This document shows, piece by piece, positions 12,324 through 24,300 of a stretch of 64,000 nucleotides of DNA. The stretch is taken from positions 11,839,867 to 11,903,866 of the forward strand of contig OW388296.1 of NCBI GenBank assembly GCA_936450465.1, written 5' to 3'. Every line of letters starts with the position of its first letter. Position 1 is the stretch's first letter. The notes under the pieces are model-generated. The model was not told where the DNA came from. It ran no database searches and saw only the letters and a list, made by a program, of their open reading frames with translations. The position numbers and the translations under genes are program-made. Source of the DNA: Gibbula magus. Lineage: Eukaryota > Mollusca > Gastropoda > Trochida > Trochidae.

Positions 12324-15300
12324 CTAAAATTCAAAATATATTCAAATAAAATCATGCTATATAGTTTAAACATATTTATTTCATTCAAGAAATGGATTGG
12401 TACACAAGATTTAAAAGCTAAATATGAATCCTGCTCCAAACTGAGTATAAGATTTAAAATGTCTATTTAAACACAAAAGTATTTATTATATTATTATGTC
12501 AATGCCAATGTGCATGCTTTATGGTTTGTGCTGAATATGATGATCTTATTCATTACTTGTATGATATGAAATTGTTCATTGGCTCTGTTTTCCGTTGAGC
12601 TGTTAGAAACGTTAGAACGAAGCCTTCTGGGTGTGCTTCTTCTGGATATACATCCCCCGTATTCTCTCATGTATAAGACCATACTCAAGCCTAAGACTTT
12701 TTTAAGGGTTGTCCTGGTTGGGGTTATTCTATGATATACACTCCTTGTGATTAGAATATATAGTTTGGATTGGAAGAAGGCATTTGAAGTGGTCTAACAT
12801 CACTTGTATAAATCGCCAATAAAGAAAAACCCACAAATGAAGTTCAATTAAATACATAATTGTAAAAAAATCAAATCATCTTATCAACCAATTAAATCGT
12901 TAATTTTAATTTAATTTTTACTTCACATCTTAATCGATATGATCGATTGCTCTTGTGAAAGTAGTACAAGAACTCTCAAATTAAACAATCTTGTGGATAT
13001 GAAAACAAAATAGTTCATGAACAATTTATATGTATTTATAATATATTAACTCATAATGCTTTGAGCTTTTCATTGATGTTCTATATAGATATACTGGCGA
13101 TTAATAATTATTCTTGGTACACAGTACGTACCCCGTTTACTAACATCGACTTGCGCTGAGCGCTCAGCACAGCATCGTGGACGGTAACAAACAGCTGCTC
13201 TTTTTCGTTGCTCTTGAAGAAACCCGTCTTCTCCAACATCTCACGTACATCAACTGTAATACAATGTTCACAAAAATTTTCTAGAGATTATGAACCTTGC
13301 ATATGCCATATAAAAACATTTTCTGTCTTTTATCTTTTCTAAAGAACTATTGGCTGGTGAGACAGATTTTTTTAACACGTTAGGAGATAAAGGAAAAAGA
13401 GACAATTCTTGCTATCACGTGACTATAATGATCAAACCTCCTGCTTGGGTGCGTGATCGTCATTGTCACATATCATGGATTGCTATGAAGGATTGCACTA
13501 ACAATCAAGTTTCAATCTTTATCGGGAATAAAAGGTATATGCACTTTCTCCACTAAGGTAAGTATATTAAATATTAGATTTTATTAATAGTGTCCTTTAT
13601 CCCTTTGTTAAATAAGATTTTACAATGCCTGCAGGTAACAGTCTAGAAATGACACAAAGATTATATAACTTGCATTTTCTTCGGGTGTTGAATTAATCAG
13701 TGCTAAAGGAAAGAATATGGGATTGACTTTCTCTTGCCAATCAACAACCTACCTTTACAATGGGCAAGTAATACAGTCACGTTGACTTCACGCATCTCTG
13801 ATAATACCTGAAAAATTAATATTGATTAATATTTCTAATAAAATATTTAAAACATTTTCAATCCATTTTATTGTATCAGTTTATAAAATATTGCGTCATT
13901 TGATGATACTTGTATAAAATACAATATCTTATCCTTTATGACCTTTTCACAAAAGTTTTCACTGTGACCAATGACTTTCCCGAATATAAGTCTCACATAT
14001 CTCTGAATGTTTACTGTGAAACCTATAGATTTTTCTAATATAAGTTTCAAACAGATTTTCAAACCCAATTCTGACCATAACTGTAAAAGGTCATCACACC
14101 TTTAACAATAGTTCCTCTAAATTTCTGACTGAATTTTCAATTTGTAAGAATGACTTTCCCAGAAATCTGTTTCAAATCTTATCTCCGATTTAGATTTTAC
14201 TGTGTCATTGATAAATTGCCTGATAAAAGTTTGAAATAAATTTTCAAATCCCATTTGTCTTCCGGTTGCTACAGATTTATTCACAAGTCAGAAGAATATG
14301 TGATTTATTTCATAAGAAGGGGTTCAAACTCAGCCTACCAGACAATGAGATAACCATGAACGTTAGTTATTAGTTATTTATTATGGTGAGATCACTCATT
14401 AGATAACAATGAGTTGGTTCCACACATGTGTGATACCACCGCGTGCTGCCATAACATCATAATCGGCGCGTGACGTCATAGTCGTTTTTGGTTGACGTCA
14501 CAATGTTAGCCGTGCGACTGCAATAGCGGGTGGCTTATTTGCAAGTAAGTGTCACTAAAAACGATTTTCTTGAAATTTAGCGCTATTAACATCATTGAGT
14601 AATAAATACAATACTAAACTCGGTCCCGTTTGATAACATGTTTAACTCGTGAATGGCATCGGTATTTAACCCTTACGTTGCGTATATATATTTTACCAAT
14701 TTTAGCCCCTGTGGCGGAATTTACAGGCTCGCAGCTCGCAGCAGTAGTTTGGGCTTTGGCACTAACTAGCTCTGCTGGCGGAATTTCCAGGTGGCGATTC
14801 CGGTACCGTCTTTACAAAATATACCGCATCGACATGGCGAATAAGGACTATATACGGGCGTTCAATACAAATTCAAGTAGCGACACCCGTACACAAATGG
14901 CTAATTCACACCCGAAACTTTTAAGGAATTTTCTATGATTTTTCGTTTTTATTCTATTACTTTCGAAAGATTGTCTTTAATTCAGGCCTCGTAACATCAT
15001 AAATACGAAACTAAAAAAAATCCATTTATATTCGGAATTGAAGACAAGATGTCTAGCTTCATAATGATATAAAAATTATTAGAATGCGACCTTTGGTTAT
15101 AATTCTATAGCTATGTAAAGTTTGTCTTTACTTCCAATTTTCCACCTATCAAAACGTAAATACTTACAACATGTATGCGGCATTGCGAACGGTCGTTCAT
15201 CGCACTTTTCCAAGAAATCATAATCTCGAACCAGTTGACAAATTAGCACATGTCAACCCAAATATGGTTATGTTGTTTGACCTTTCAAATAAATGCTAAC

Positions 15301-18300
15301 CTCGAACCATAACTGATGAAAATATGTTGATTAGTTTGTGTGCCGTTTGGTTTCACATGCCTCTCAGAAAGGTAAAATTGTATCTTTATTTCTGTGAATA
15401 AATATGCACATTTTATATAGAATAAAAGATTATTCTTCTCGGTTTATTGTGATATAAAAATTATAAAAATGCATTCAGTAGTTTAGCAGTGATAATTGTG
15501 TAAGAAGTTGTGAAAATCGCCGATTGTTAAAGGGATTGTTGAAGTGTAAACATGACCTTTTCCACGGCGCTTGCTGTGTCTTTATTTTTTTTGTTGACAT
15601 TTGCTAATTTTATATGGGAATGTAGTCCATTCTTTCCCCTTTATTTTGCCGTATTTTTTTTTTAAAACAAACAATTCACTCACATGATATGAAGTGCGGG
15701 AGTAAGGCGAGTTAACGATTTTTTTCTCCTGTCTCGCTAGATGCGAGGCAGATAGCAGGTACGGGCGAGGCAAACCCGAGGCAATGCAATCACATGGATG
15801 GTAATTACCCCCAAGCGAAATTAGGCTTCAGGGCGAAGCCCGACAAAATTGGCATTTTGTAAAGCTAATTATCGATGCGTTACGGGTCAACAATGCACAC
15901 ACAAATTGGTGTGAATTTTGCTGGACATTCCGACCAGACACTGATCAAAGCTTCATTGTCACGGCTAACCGGGGAGCGTAAATACAGCCAATCTCATGGA
16001 GCGACTCACGGACACAATCGCCTCGGGACCCGTTGCCACGGCTCGCAAACTGAGAGACGGCAGTGGAATTATTCTAAGTATGGGATCCGGGATTTGTATT
16101 GAGGCACCAGTGAATTTCTTATAGCCCTCCCGGATAATTCCGGGATTCGCAAGTTATAGGGTTAACTAGCTTTTGCTCGTTAAAATACCAAACCATCCAC
16201 TCGTTTCATAAACATGTTATCAAACAGGACCGAATTTAGTATTCTATATTTATTAGTTAGTTATTTACACTATACTAAACTTGTAAAGTAGCCAGCCTGA
16301 ACATTAAACATGAAATTCAAATAAAACGTTACCAGCAAGAATCAAAGGTGGGGCTGGGTTTAACTTGTACACTGTTGAACTAAAGTTAGTTGACTAACCT
16401 GGCCTAATACTTTGACACCGACTGAATCAATGTAGCTCATTGTAGAACAGTCGATAACAACGGTGTGGATATCACAGACTTTGGGAATTTCTGGGGAAAT
16501 CTTTTCGGTTGATACTCGTAAATGAACATCAGACGTATTGTCGTTAGCGGGCTGAAAAATAAGATATAGAAATCTGAAAACATTGTACATCTTGACATGT
16601 TATTGATGGAATAGACAAGCTGAGCAAACATTACAATAACGCCCTGACACTACAGTTGTATTTATCTACATCCTCCTTTCTAGAAATACCAGATTTAAAT
16701 CTGGTGAAAATTTTTATTTTTTCAATATTTTAACCCTTTTCTAAATTGTATGTTCTTTGGCTTGCATTATCAGAGAATTATATGCAGGTGGACTTACTGA
16801 ATGAAAATAGTGCCGCCATAATATTATATACATCTTGTGTAGACTTGCTAAAGGACTATTCTAGACTGTATAAATGTGTTGTAATGAATATATATTTCAT
16901 TTTTCAAAGACATCAGATAAGAAATAAAGATTTTAGAGAAATTCTAACCCTTCATTATTATATAAAAAACATAAGGATACACATTTCTGATCCTAAAACT
17001 TGATAGAAAACAGGACAAGTAATATAACATGGCTTCAGAACATCAAAATCATACAAAATACACAAATCACCTAAAAATAAACACAAATTCATATTAATCT
17101 ATAAAATAATTTGTCATATCCTTACCCAACTTCCAGACGCAAGGCATAACTCTTGCCAGTCTGCATTACTGGCTGATTTAAGCCTTGCAGTATTTCCCTC
17201 GCTTTGTTGTGCCTAGATAGTGAATCACTGCACCAGAAATGCATAGTGGGCCTGGATTTCTAAGCACAGATTTCTTAAAGGAAATACTGCAAGGTCTAAA
17301 TCAGCCAGTAATCGGACTGGCAAGAATTATGCCATGCATTGGGAAGTTGATCCTTACCTTGACAGATTTTATTTCTGGTTGTTGTTTCTTCAGTTGTTTT
17401 CTGGCTTTTTTAATCAGCTTCTTAAGAACCTTAGGGTCGATTGCCAGTTTGTAAATAGTTTGTTTAAAATGTTCTGTGTTGGCGAAGAATAGAGCAGAGT
17501 CAAATCTGTAGATCTTGATTCCAAACACTTCAGTAGCCTGGTGGGGGAAAAGTCATTTTTAGATATTTTAGATCATATGGGTGAATATTTTGAAGTCAGG
17601 AATACAGGAGAATAGTATATGGTTCCTTGGTCAGCAAAACAGGGTAAATAATAATATATTCTCATGCTAGTGTTTCCACATTGTAGATGTGAAATGGTTC
17701 ACAACTATATTAGTTAAACTGCGTCATTTTGGTGCACCAATCTGTACCGAAGTAAAGCTCAATATCATACAACACATGGGATTATCTCCCTTTGAGATCA
17801 GGTGTTTAACCATGGGGGCACTTGATTTGCACTTGATTTGTAATAAGCGCGTTTCAGACGCCCAGTGACAGCTGAGACTTGAACACTAAATGATAGTAAC
17901 ACAGTGTGAAAATCAACCTTTATTGGACATTGCGTTGTGTACTTTTATTTTAATGTGAATATTTCCAGGTTGATGTGTTGCTACTCAAGACTCAGAACCA
18001 GTTCGTGAATGAGGAAAAAAGTTCAAATGAGAAACAACAAGATTATAACAACAACAAGATTTTATTACAAACATGGTAGAAAAAGGAAACAAAAACTAAA
18101 CATCTTGGACAAATAGCACCAGTTCTCTCACTCACATTCCTGAACTAGCCCTGTTAGGAACATGAATATCTAAACTTTCTCTTACAAGTCACCCGCACCA
18201 TCCCACAATAACGATTAAATTACCCCGAAACGAACAGCCTAACTTCCTATTTCTTTCCTACACTAATTTTCCCCCAGCCAAACCTAACTCTACATCCCCC

Positions 18301-21300
18301 TATATAACGCCTAGCAACCTACTGTATAACGGGGTGGGAAAACCCTGAAACAGGATTTGCACGGGGCAGCTGTGCGACAAGGAGCTACCTTCGATGTCGC
18401 TTGGATCGCCAAGACTGGAACCACTGAATACGGAGAGTCAGGTCACTTATATAGTGCCCCGGGACGACCTCTGACATGGGTCAAGGTTCATCTATTGAAT
18501 GCGGACCAGCCAGCCAATCAGAGCCTACCCAACATATTTAGCACCACCCACGTGGCCTACCCAATGTATCTAGCACTACGATAAACACGTGGCCCAGACA
18601 GAAAGTAGTCCCTAAATTAGAGCAAGTGAAACAATGGGCTACAAGACTAACCAGTAATCAATTGTCCCAACCATGGTAAATATAATATAAATATCCCTCT
18701 GACACACCCAAATCCCAATGAACAACGAACAATATTATTACTTCTGCTAGAAATGTTTGCTACATTAGTCTTTCCCTTCAGTGCTCTTATGAATAATTGT
18801 CTTGGAAATGTTTAGATGGAAATATATACGATATTTTCAAATTTGCAAACACGAGTTTGGTCAGTATGCAACCATTATTGCCCGCGATAGCCCGCTCATT
18901 TGAAACCGGGTCAACCGGGCTACCCCAGCGGGCGATATTGAACACCCGCCTGCCTGAATCAAGTGCGCCGCCGCTTCACAATTGGGTTGCGGGCGATAGC
19001 CCGGCTTGCAAATCAAGTCCCCCCATTGCTTCAAGAGTATTTCATTTCTTTTCAGCAGCTACCATTATTGCAAATCTATATTTTGGTTGTGTATTGGGGT
19101 AAAACCTGCAAGTGTGTGCTGGCATTAGAGTTCATGGTTTGGAACAGCACTGAAATTCGAACCAACCTGCAGAGGTTGCAGATTCTTTGAAGGGATCCTC
19201 CTTTGGGTACATATAGCATAAAAATCCTAATTTTTAACTTGATGACAGATTGTAACTTAATTTTTATAAATAACAGTAAAAATAAGTTCAAAAAACACAA
19301 AATAAGTGTTTTCCGAACGTGTGACCACCCTGTGTAGAGCCCCATCCCCGTGCAAACCAAGGGACGTAACTCTAATCTCACCACTTATCAATCTAACCAT
19401 GTCAGACAGAATAAGGGGAGGTGGGTGGCCGTACCCCAAGGAGGATCCCTTCAAAGAATCTGCAACCTCTGCAGGTTGGTTCGATTCTTTTTCAGAAGGG
19501 ATCCTCCTTGGGGTACATATAGCATAAGGCAGACTCCAAAAGAAGACTTAGGATGTGGATTCTGTCTGTACACTAAATACCCCTTAAAAGTGCTCTACTC
19601 AATCCAAGAAAGGTGTCACACTTACCAGATCACGTGACCTCCCGCGCCGAGGGCTGAGGATGGGTGATCCCTTGGGGACTAACCGATCGGCTAATCAGCC
19701 TGATTACCGTTATTCTAGGCCAAATACCCCCCCCCCCCCCCCCTCTTTTTTTTCAAAAGACTATTGGGGAGCAATAGGAGTAAGTATTTCCCGCTAGGCA
19801 GTGCCACCGGGACACCTGCTGCGGAGGATATAAATGCCCAAAAACAGTGCAACTGGTTAGGATGAACAACTTAGGTTAGTTTATTAGTCTTCTCAGAAAA
19901 CTGAACTGAACCAAACTGAACAATAACTCGAAAGCTCAATCAGCTAGAGAGTCTCAACTCTGCCCACCTGAGAGAACCGACTGACCAAACCGAGCGCGCT
20001 CTCAAGAGTGCCTGTCTAGTTGGTAGTGTCGAATGAACGTGCTCGGCCGGCTCCAGATAGCGGCGGAGCAGATCTCTTCGATGGGCAGAGCCACAGCGAA
20101 CGCCTTAGACGTTGCCACCGCTTTAACCGAGTGAGCTTTCAACTGACCTGGGGCCTCTAAGCCCTTGTGAACGTAGCCCATGACAATTGCAGACACTATC
20201 CACCTGGATATTGACTGCTTCGATGCCGGCAAACCAGGCTTGCTACCTCCGTAACAACAGAAAAGTTGCTGATCCTTACGGATAGCCCTGGTGCGTTTGA
20301 TATATATCTTAAGAACCTTGCGTACATCCAAAATGTGAGCATGGTTTCACGTGGACCCCGAAGAGGCCGGCTGCATAAGAGTGGCAGTTCGATAGGAGCC
20401 GTCACATGGAACGAGTGGTCGACCTTGGGACGATAGCTGTCGGGCAGCCTGATACTGACCCTGTCTTTATGGAAGACAGTCAGTTCGCGATCAGCAGACA
20501 TCGCATGGATATCGCCTACCCGCCTGCCCGACGCCAAAGCCACCAAAAAGGCAGTCTTCCACGTCAAAAGCTGCAGTGACAGTGCGTTCAAGTCTTTGAA
20601 CCCCGGACCTGAGAGCCAATCCAAAACAATTGAAAGGTCCCAAGTGGGGCTGATACGCTGGACAACCGGGCGTATCCTGTCCACACCTGCTAAGAAACGC
20701 TGTACCAGTGGATGCGATCCCAAAAGAGCACCGTCCACCGGTATGTGGAAAGCAGAAATAGCCGTAGAGTATCCCCTGACGGTCGATGCGGCTAAACCAG
20801 CATCTAACCTGGACTGGAGGAACTCCAAAACAGCGACTAGATCTGTAGAAAAGGGATCGAGAAGCCCTCTATCGCCACACCAGCGCGCATAACAGGCCCA
20901 TCGATCTTCATACTGAAGGTTTGTTGAATCCCTCCTCGAAGCCAGTATTGTGTCTGCAACTCGTGCAGGAATACCGCTCTCCTGGAGGCGATTCCGGACA
21001 GTGGCCAAGCCACCCACTGAATCCTTGGATTCGGGTGTGGTGCCCCTTCCTGAAATAGTATGTCTCGTCTCGAGGGTAACAGTACAGGAGGCTGTACGAG
21101 AAACCTGAGAACGGACGGGAACCAACTCTGAGCCGTCCAAAGCGGTGCGACAAGCACCAGGAGGCGAGCTGACTGATTGGTCAACTGGGAAAGAACCCTG
21201 GGGATCAGAGGCACCGGCGGGAACGCCCATAGTACTCTGTCCGTCCAGTCGATCGCGAAGGCGTCTCTGGCTAGAGCCCTTGGATCTGGTATTCTTGAGC

Positions 21301-24300
21301 AGAACACAGGTATCTGATTCGTCATCCCTGACGCAAACAGATCCACCTGGAACGACCCGAACAACAGGGACATAGTTCCGAATATCCCCCGGTCGAGCAT
21401 CCACTCGTGAGGTGTTAGGATGCGCCGAGACAAAGCGTCCGCACGGACGTTGTCCACTCCCGGGAGATAAACAGGAACCACCTGAATGCTGAACTGGTCG
21501 CACCACAGTAGGAACTGCCACGACTCCTGTAGGAGAGATGGAGACACTGTGCCGCCCTGTTTCAGAATGTAGGATATGGCTGTCTGGTTGTCCATCTCTA
21601 GACGAACCACAAGCCCCCTGATCCGCTCCTTGAAGCACTCGAACACACGTCGAACTGCTCTGAGCTCTAGCACGTTGATGTGCAATTTCGACTCCTCCTG
21701 TGACCAAAGGCCCGAGGCTGTCAGGTCTTCCAGGACTCCCCCCCCCCAGCCTGATAGGGAGGCGTCTGTCTGGATGGTGACCGAAGGCGTTGGAAGCTCT
21801 AGCGGTAGACCCTTGAGAAGGTTGCTCTCGGAAACCCACCACCGAAGGTGCTCTAGCACCCCAACCGGTGTGGTTAGAACCTTCTCGAAGCTGTCCGAGT
21901 GTGACCACATTCGTGCCAGCGCTTGCTGAACCGGTCTCATACTCAAGCGAGCTCTCCAAACCACGTCCACTGTCGCCGCCATATGACCCAACAACTGAAG
22001 CCAAGTCCTGGCTGTGTGGATTGGCGATTGAAGGAACAAGTGGACTGCCCCGATCACTCTGGACACCCGATCTGGGGCCAGGGACACAGAACCGGAGGCC
22101 GTATCGAACCTTGCGCCCAGGAAGACTATATCCTGCCTGGGGGCTATGTCTGACTTCTTCAGGTTGATGATCCAACCCAGCTTGAGCAAGATGTCTAACA
22201 CCTGCTGGGTGGCCTCCTGATTTAGTTCTCGAGACAAGGCTCTGATCAGCCAGTCGTCCAGGTACGGATGACAACACCTGCCCTGCGATCTGGCGGCCTG
22301 CGCCGGTATCAACATTAACTTGGTGAATACCCTCGGAGCAGTTGAAATGCCGAAGGGTAACACCCGGAACTGGTAACAAGTCCCGTCGAAGGAGAACCGA
22401 AGAAACTCCTTGAAGTCGGGGTGCATTGGAACATGGAGATAAGCATCTTTGAGATCTATTGACGACAGCCAATCTCCCCTCTCTACTGACGCTATAACCG
22501 TTCTCAAGGTTTCCATCTTGAACGTTGGAACCTGCAGACTGCGATTCAAATACTTCAGATTGAGAATCGGTCTGAACCCTCCGTCCTTCTTGGGTACCAG
22601 GAAGTAGGTCGAGTAATAACCGCTCTGTTCCTGACCCTTCGGAACTACCTCGATGGCTGCTTTGTCTAGCAAAGCCTGCACCTCGGCACGAAGGACTTCC
22701 GCCTTCTCGGGCAACTCGGGCACCTTCGTGTGCCGTATCCCGGAGAAAGTCGGTGGGTCGTACTTCCAAAGTGGTAAGTGGCCCTCCCTGAGTGTGGACA
22801 GGACCCAGGTATTTGAGGTGACTTTCTCCCATTCTGAGATGAAGTGAGATAGTCTGCACCCCACTGGAAGATCTCTGGAAAGACAGTGCACCCCCGTCTC
22901 CGGCAGCGTTCGAGCTGCTGGAATTTTGGGTGGTGACACGGGCTTCGGATGACCTAGGTCGGCTTGTTTGGCCTCCCTCGGCTCCGAAAATTCCGCTGGC
23001 CTTTATGCCCACGGAATTGCCCTTTCTTTCCCTTCCCCTTGAACTTCTTCTTGTTGCCCATTGGGCCATTCCAAGAAGCTTGACCCGAACCCCCCGGCGT
23101 GGAGTATAAGTCATCAAGGGGGGAAGACCGCGCTCGCTTATCTTGCGGAGCTGGTTCCTCGAGAAGCACCTTTGCATCCTCGAAGGCAACCTTCTGCTCG
23201 GCGGCTTCCTTGACTACAGCCTGCGATCCAGGAAAGAGGGTGGACCCCAACCTGAAGGGCAGGTTCTCTAAGGTAAGGCGTGTGGACTGCGAGTACTTGG
23301 ACGTCGCTAGCCACAGCCGGCGCATCCCCATGACTGCGCCCATCATCTGACTCGCAGCACTCCTGATTGAGTCCCGAGCCAGATAACTCGACACCTCCGC
23401 CAACTGCTTCTGGAACGTGGTCACCTTAGTGCCCAGTTCCTGCATCTCTGCCAGGTCCTTAGCCTGCATAGCAGCAAGGTAGGCCCCGTGCACTGCTACC
23501 CTCAGTTGTTGGGCTCCGTTCCTGTATGTGTCCTCATGGGCACGGAACTCGGCCTTAAACATGGCAGCCTGCGACAGAAATGGAGGCAGTCGCCGGCCCT
23601 GTTTGCCTACAGAAGGCTGCGCCTGAGCGCCGGACAGGGTGACGGAGGTCAGGACGCATTCATCCACAACTGGAAGGTCGAAGAGACCGTCCTCTCCCAA
23701 CTGGTACCTCTTGTTGAGTTCAGGCAAATCAGCCTTCGTACGGGCACCAGAAAGAAGAGGATTGATCGCCTCAACCAACAAGCTGTCGATGATGCGGAGC
23801 CTGGTCGCCGGAGGCTTGCTGGGAGCAAAAGCCTCCCCCGGAAGCCGGAACTCCTCGGTGACCTGCTCCGGAACGGGAACAAGCGTCTGCGGGATAGCGA
23901 TCGCTATTCGGTCACGCGTCTCCTTCAGAAGCTCGGCGAGCGAGACAGCACGGCCGGATTCCTCATCCTCCTCAGAATACTCGGATTCTTCCTCCACCAG
24001 GTCCCCGGCACCGGAGCCACTCATCAGTGACCCAGTGTCCGAAGCCCGATCTCGGATAGTCCATTTGAGAGGGATGCGGTACCCAGCGCTGCTCACCGAC
24101 GCTCGTTCCCCGACCTGAGCCGGTCCCCGGGGCTGCGACTGCGCCGAAGCACCGGTGCCCTTGCCCTTGGGGTTACCCGTGCCCCCCGACGTGCTCGGTA
24201 CCTCGGCACCTTGCACTGACGGGGGGGCTTTGTTTACTTGGGTACGAGGCAGAGCCGGAGCAATCTCTCGGGTGCCTGCGTCGGGAGCCACTACCTTGCC

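Noticed and set aside
12494..12700. Alternative terminal exon of the SLC26 gene
   Set aside because: The only acceptor-like site (aaaagtcttag) leads to an immediate stop in the required phase. Exon 17 at 12210-12323 joins in frame.
21061..23189. Long minus-strand frame overlapping the RT ORF
   Set aside because: It is out of frame with the RT motifs. Only its C-terminal end (below about 21060) is the recombinase.
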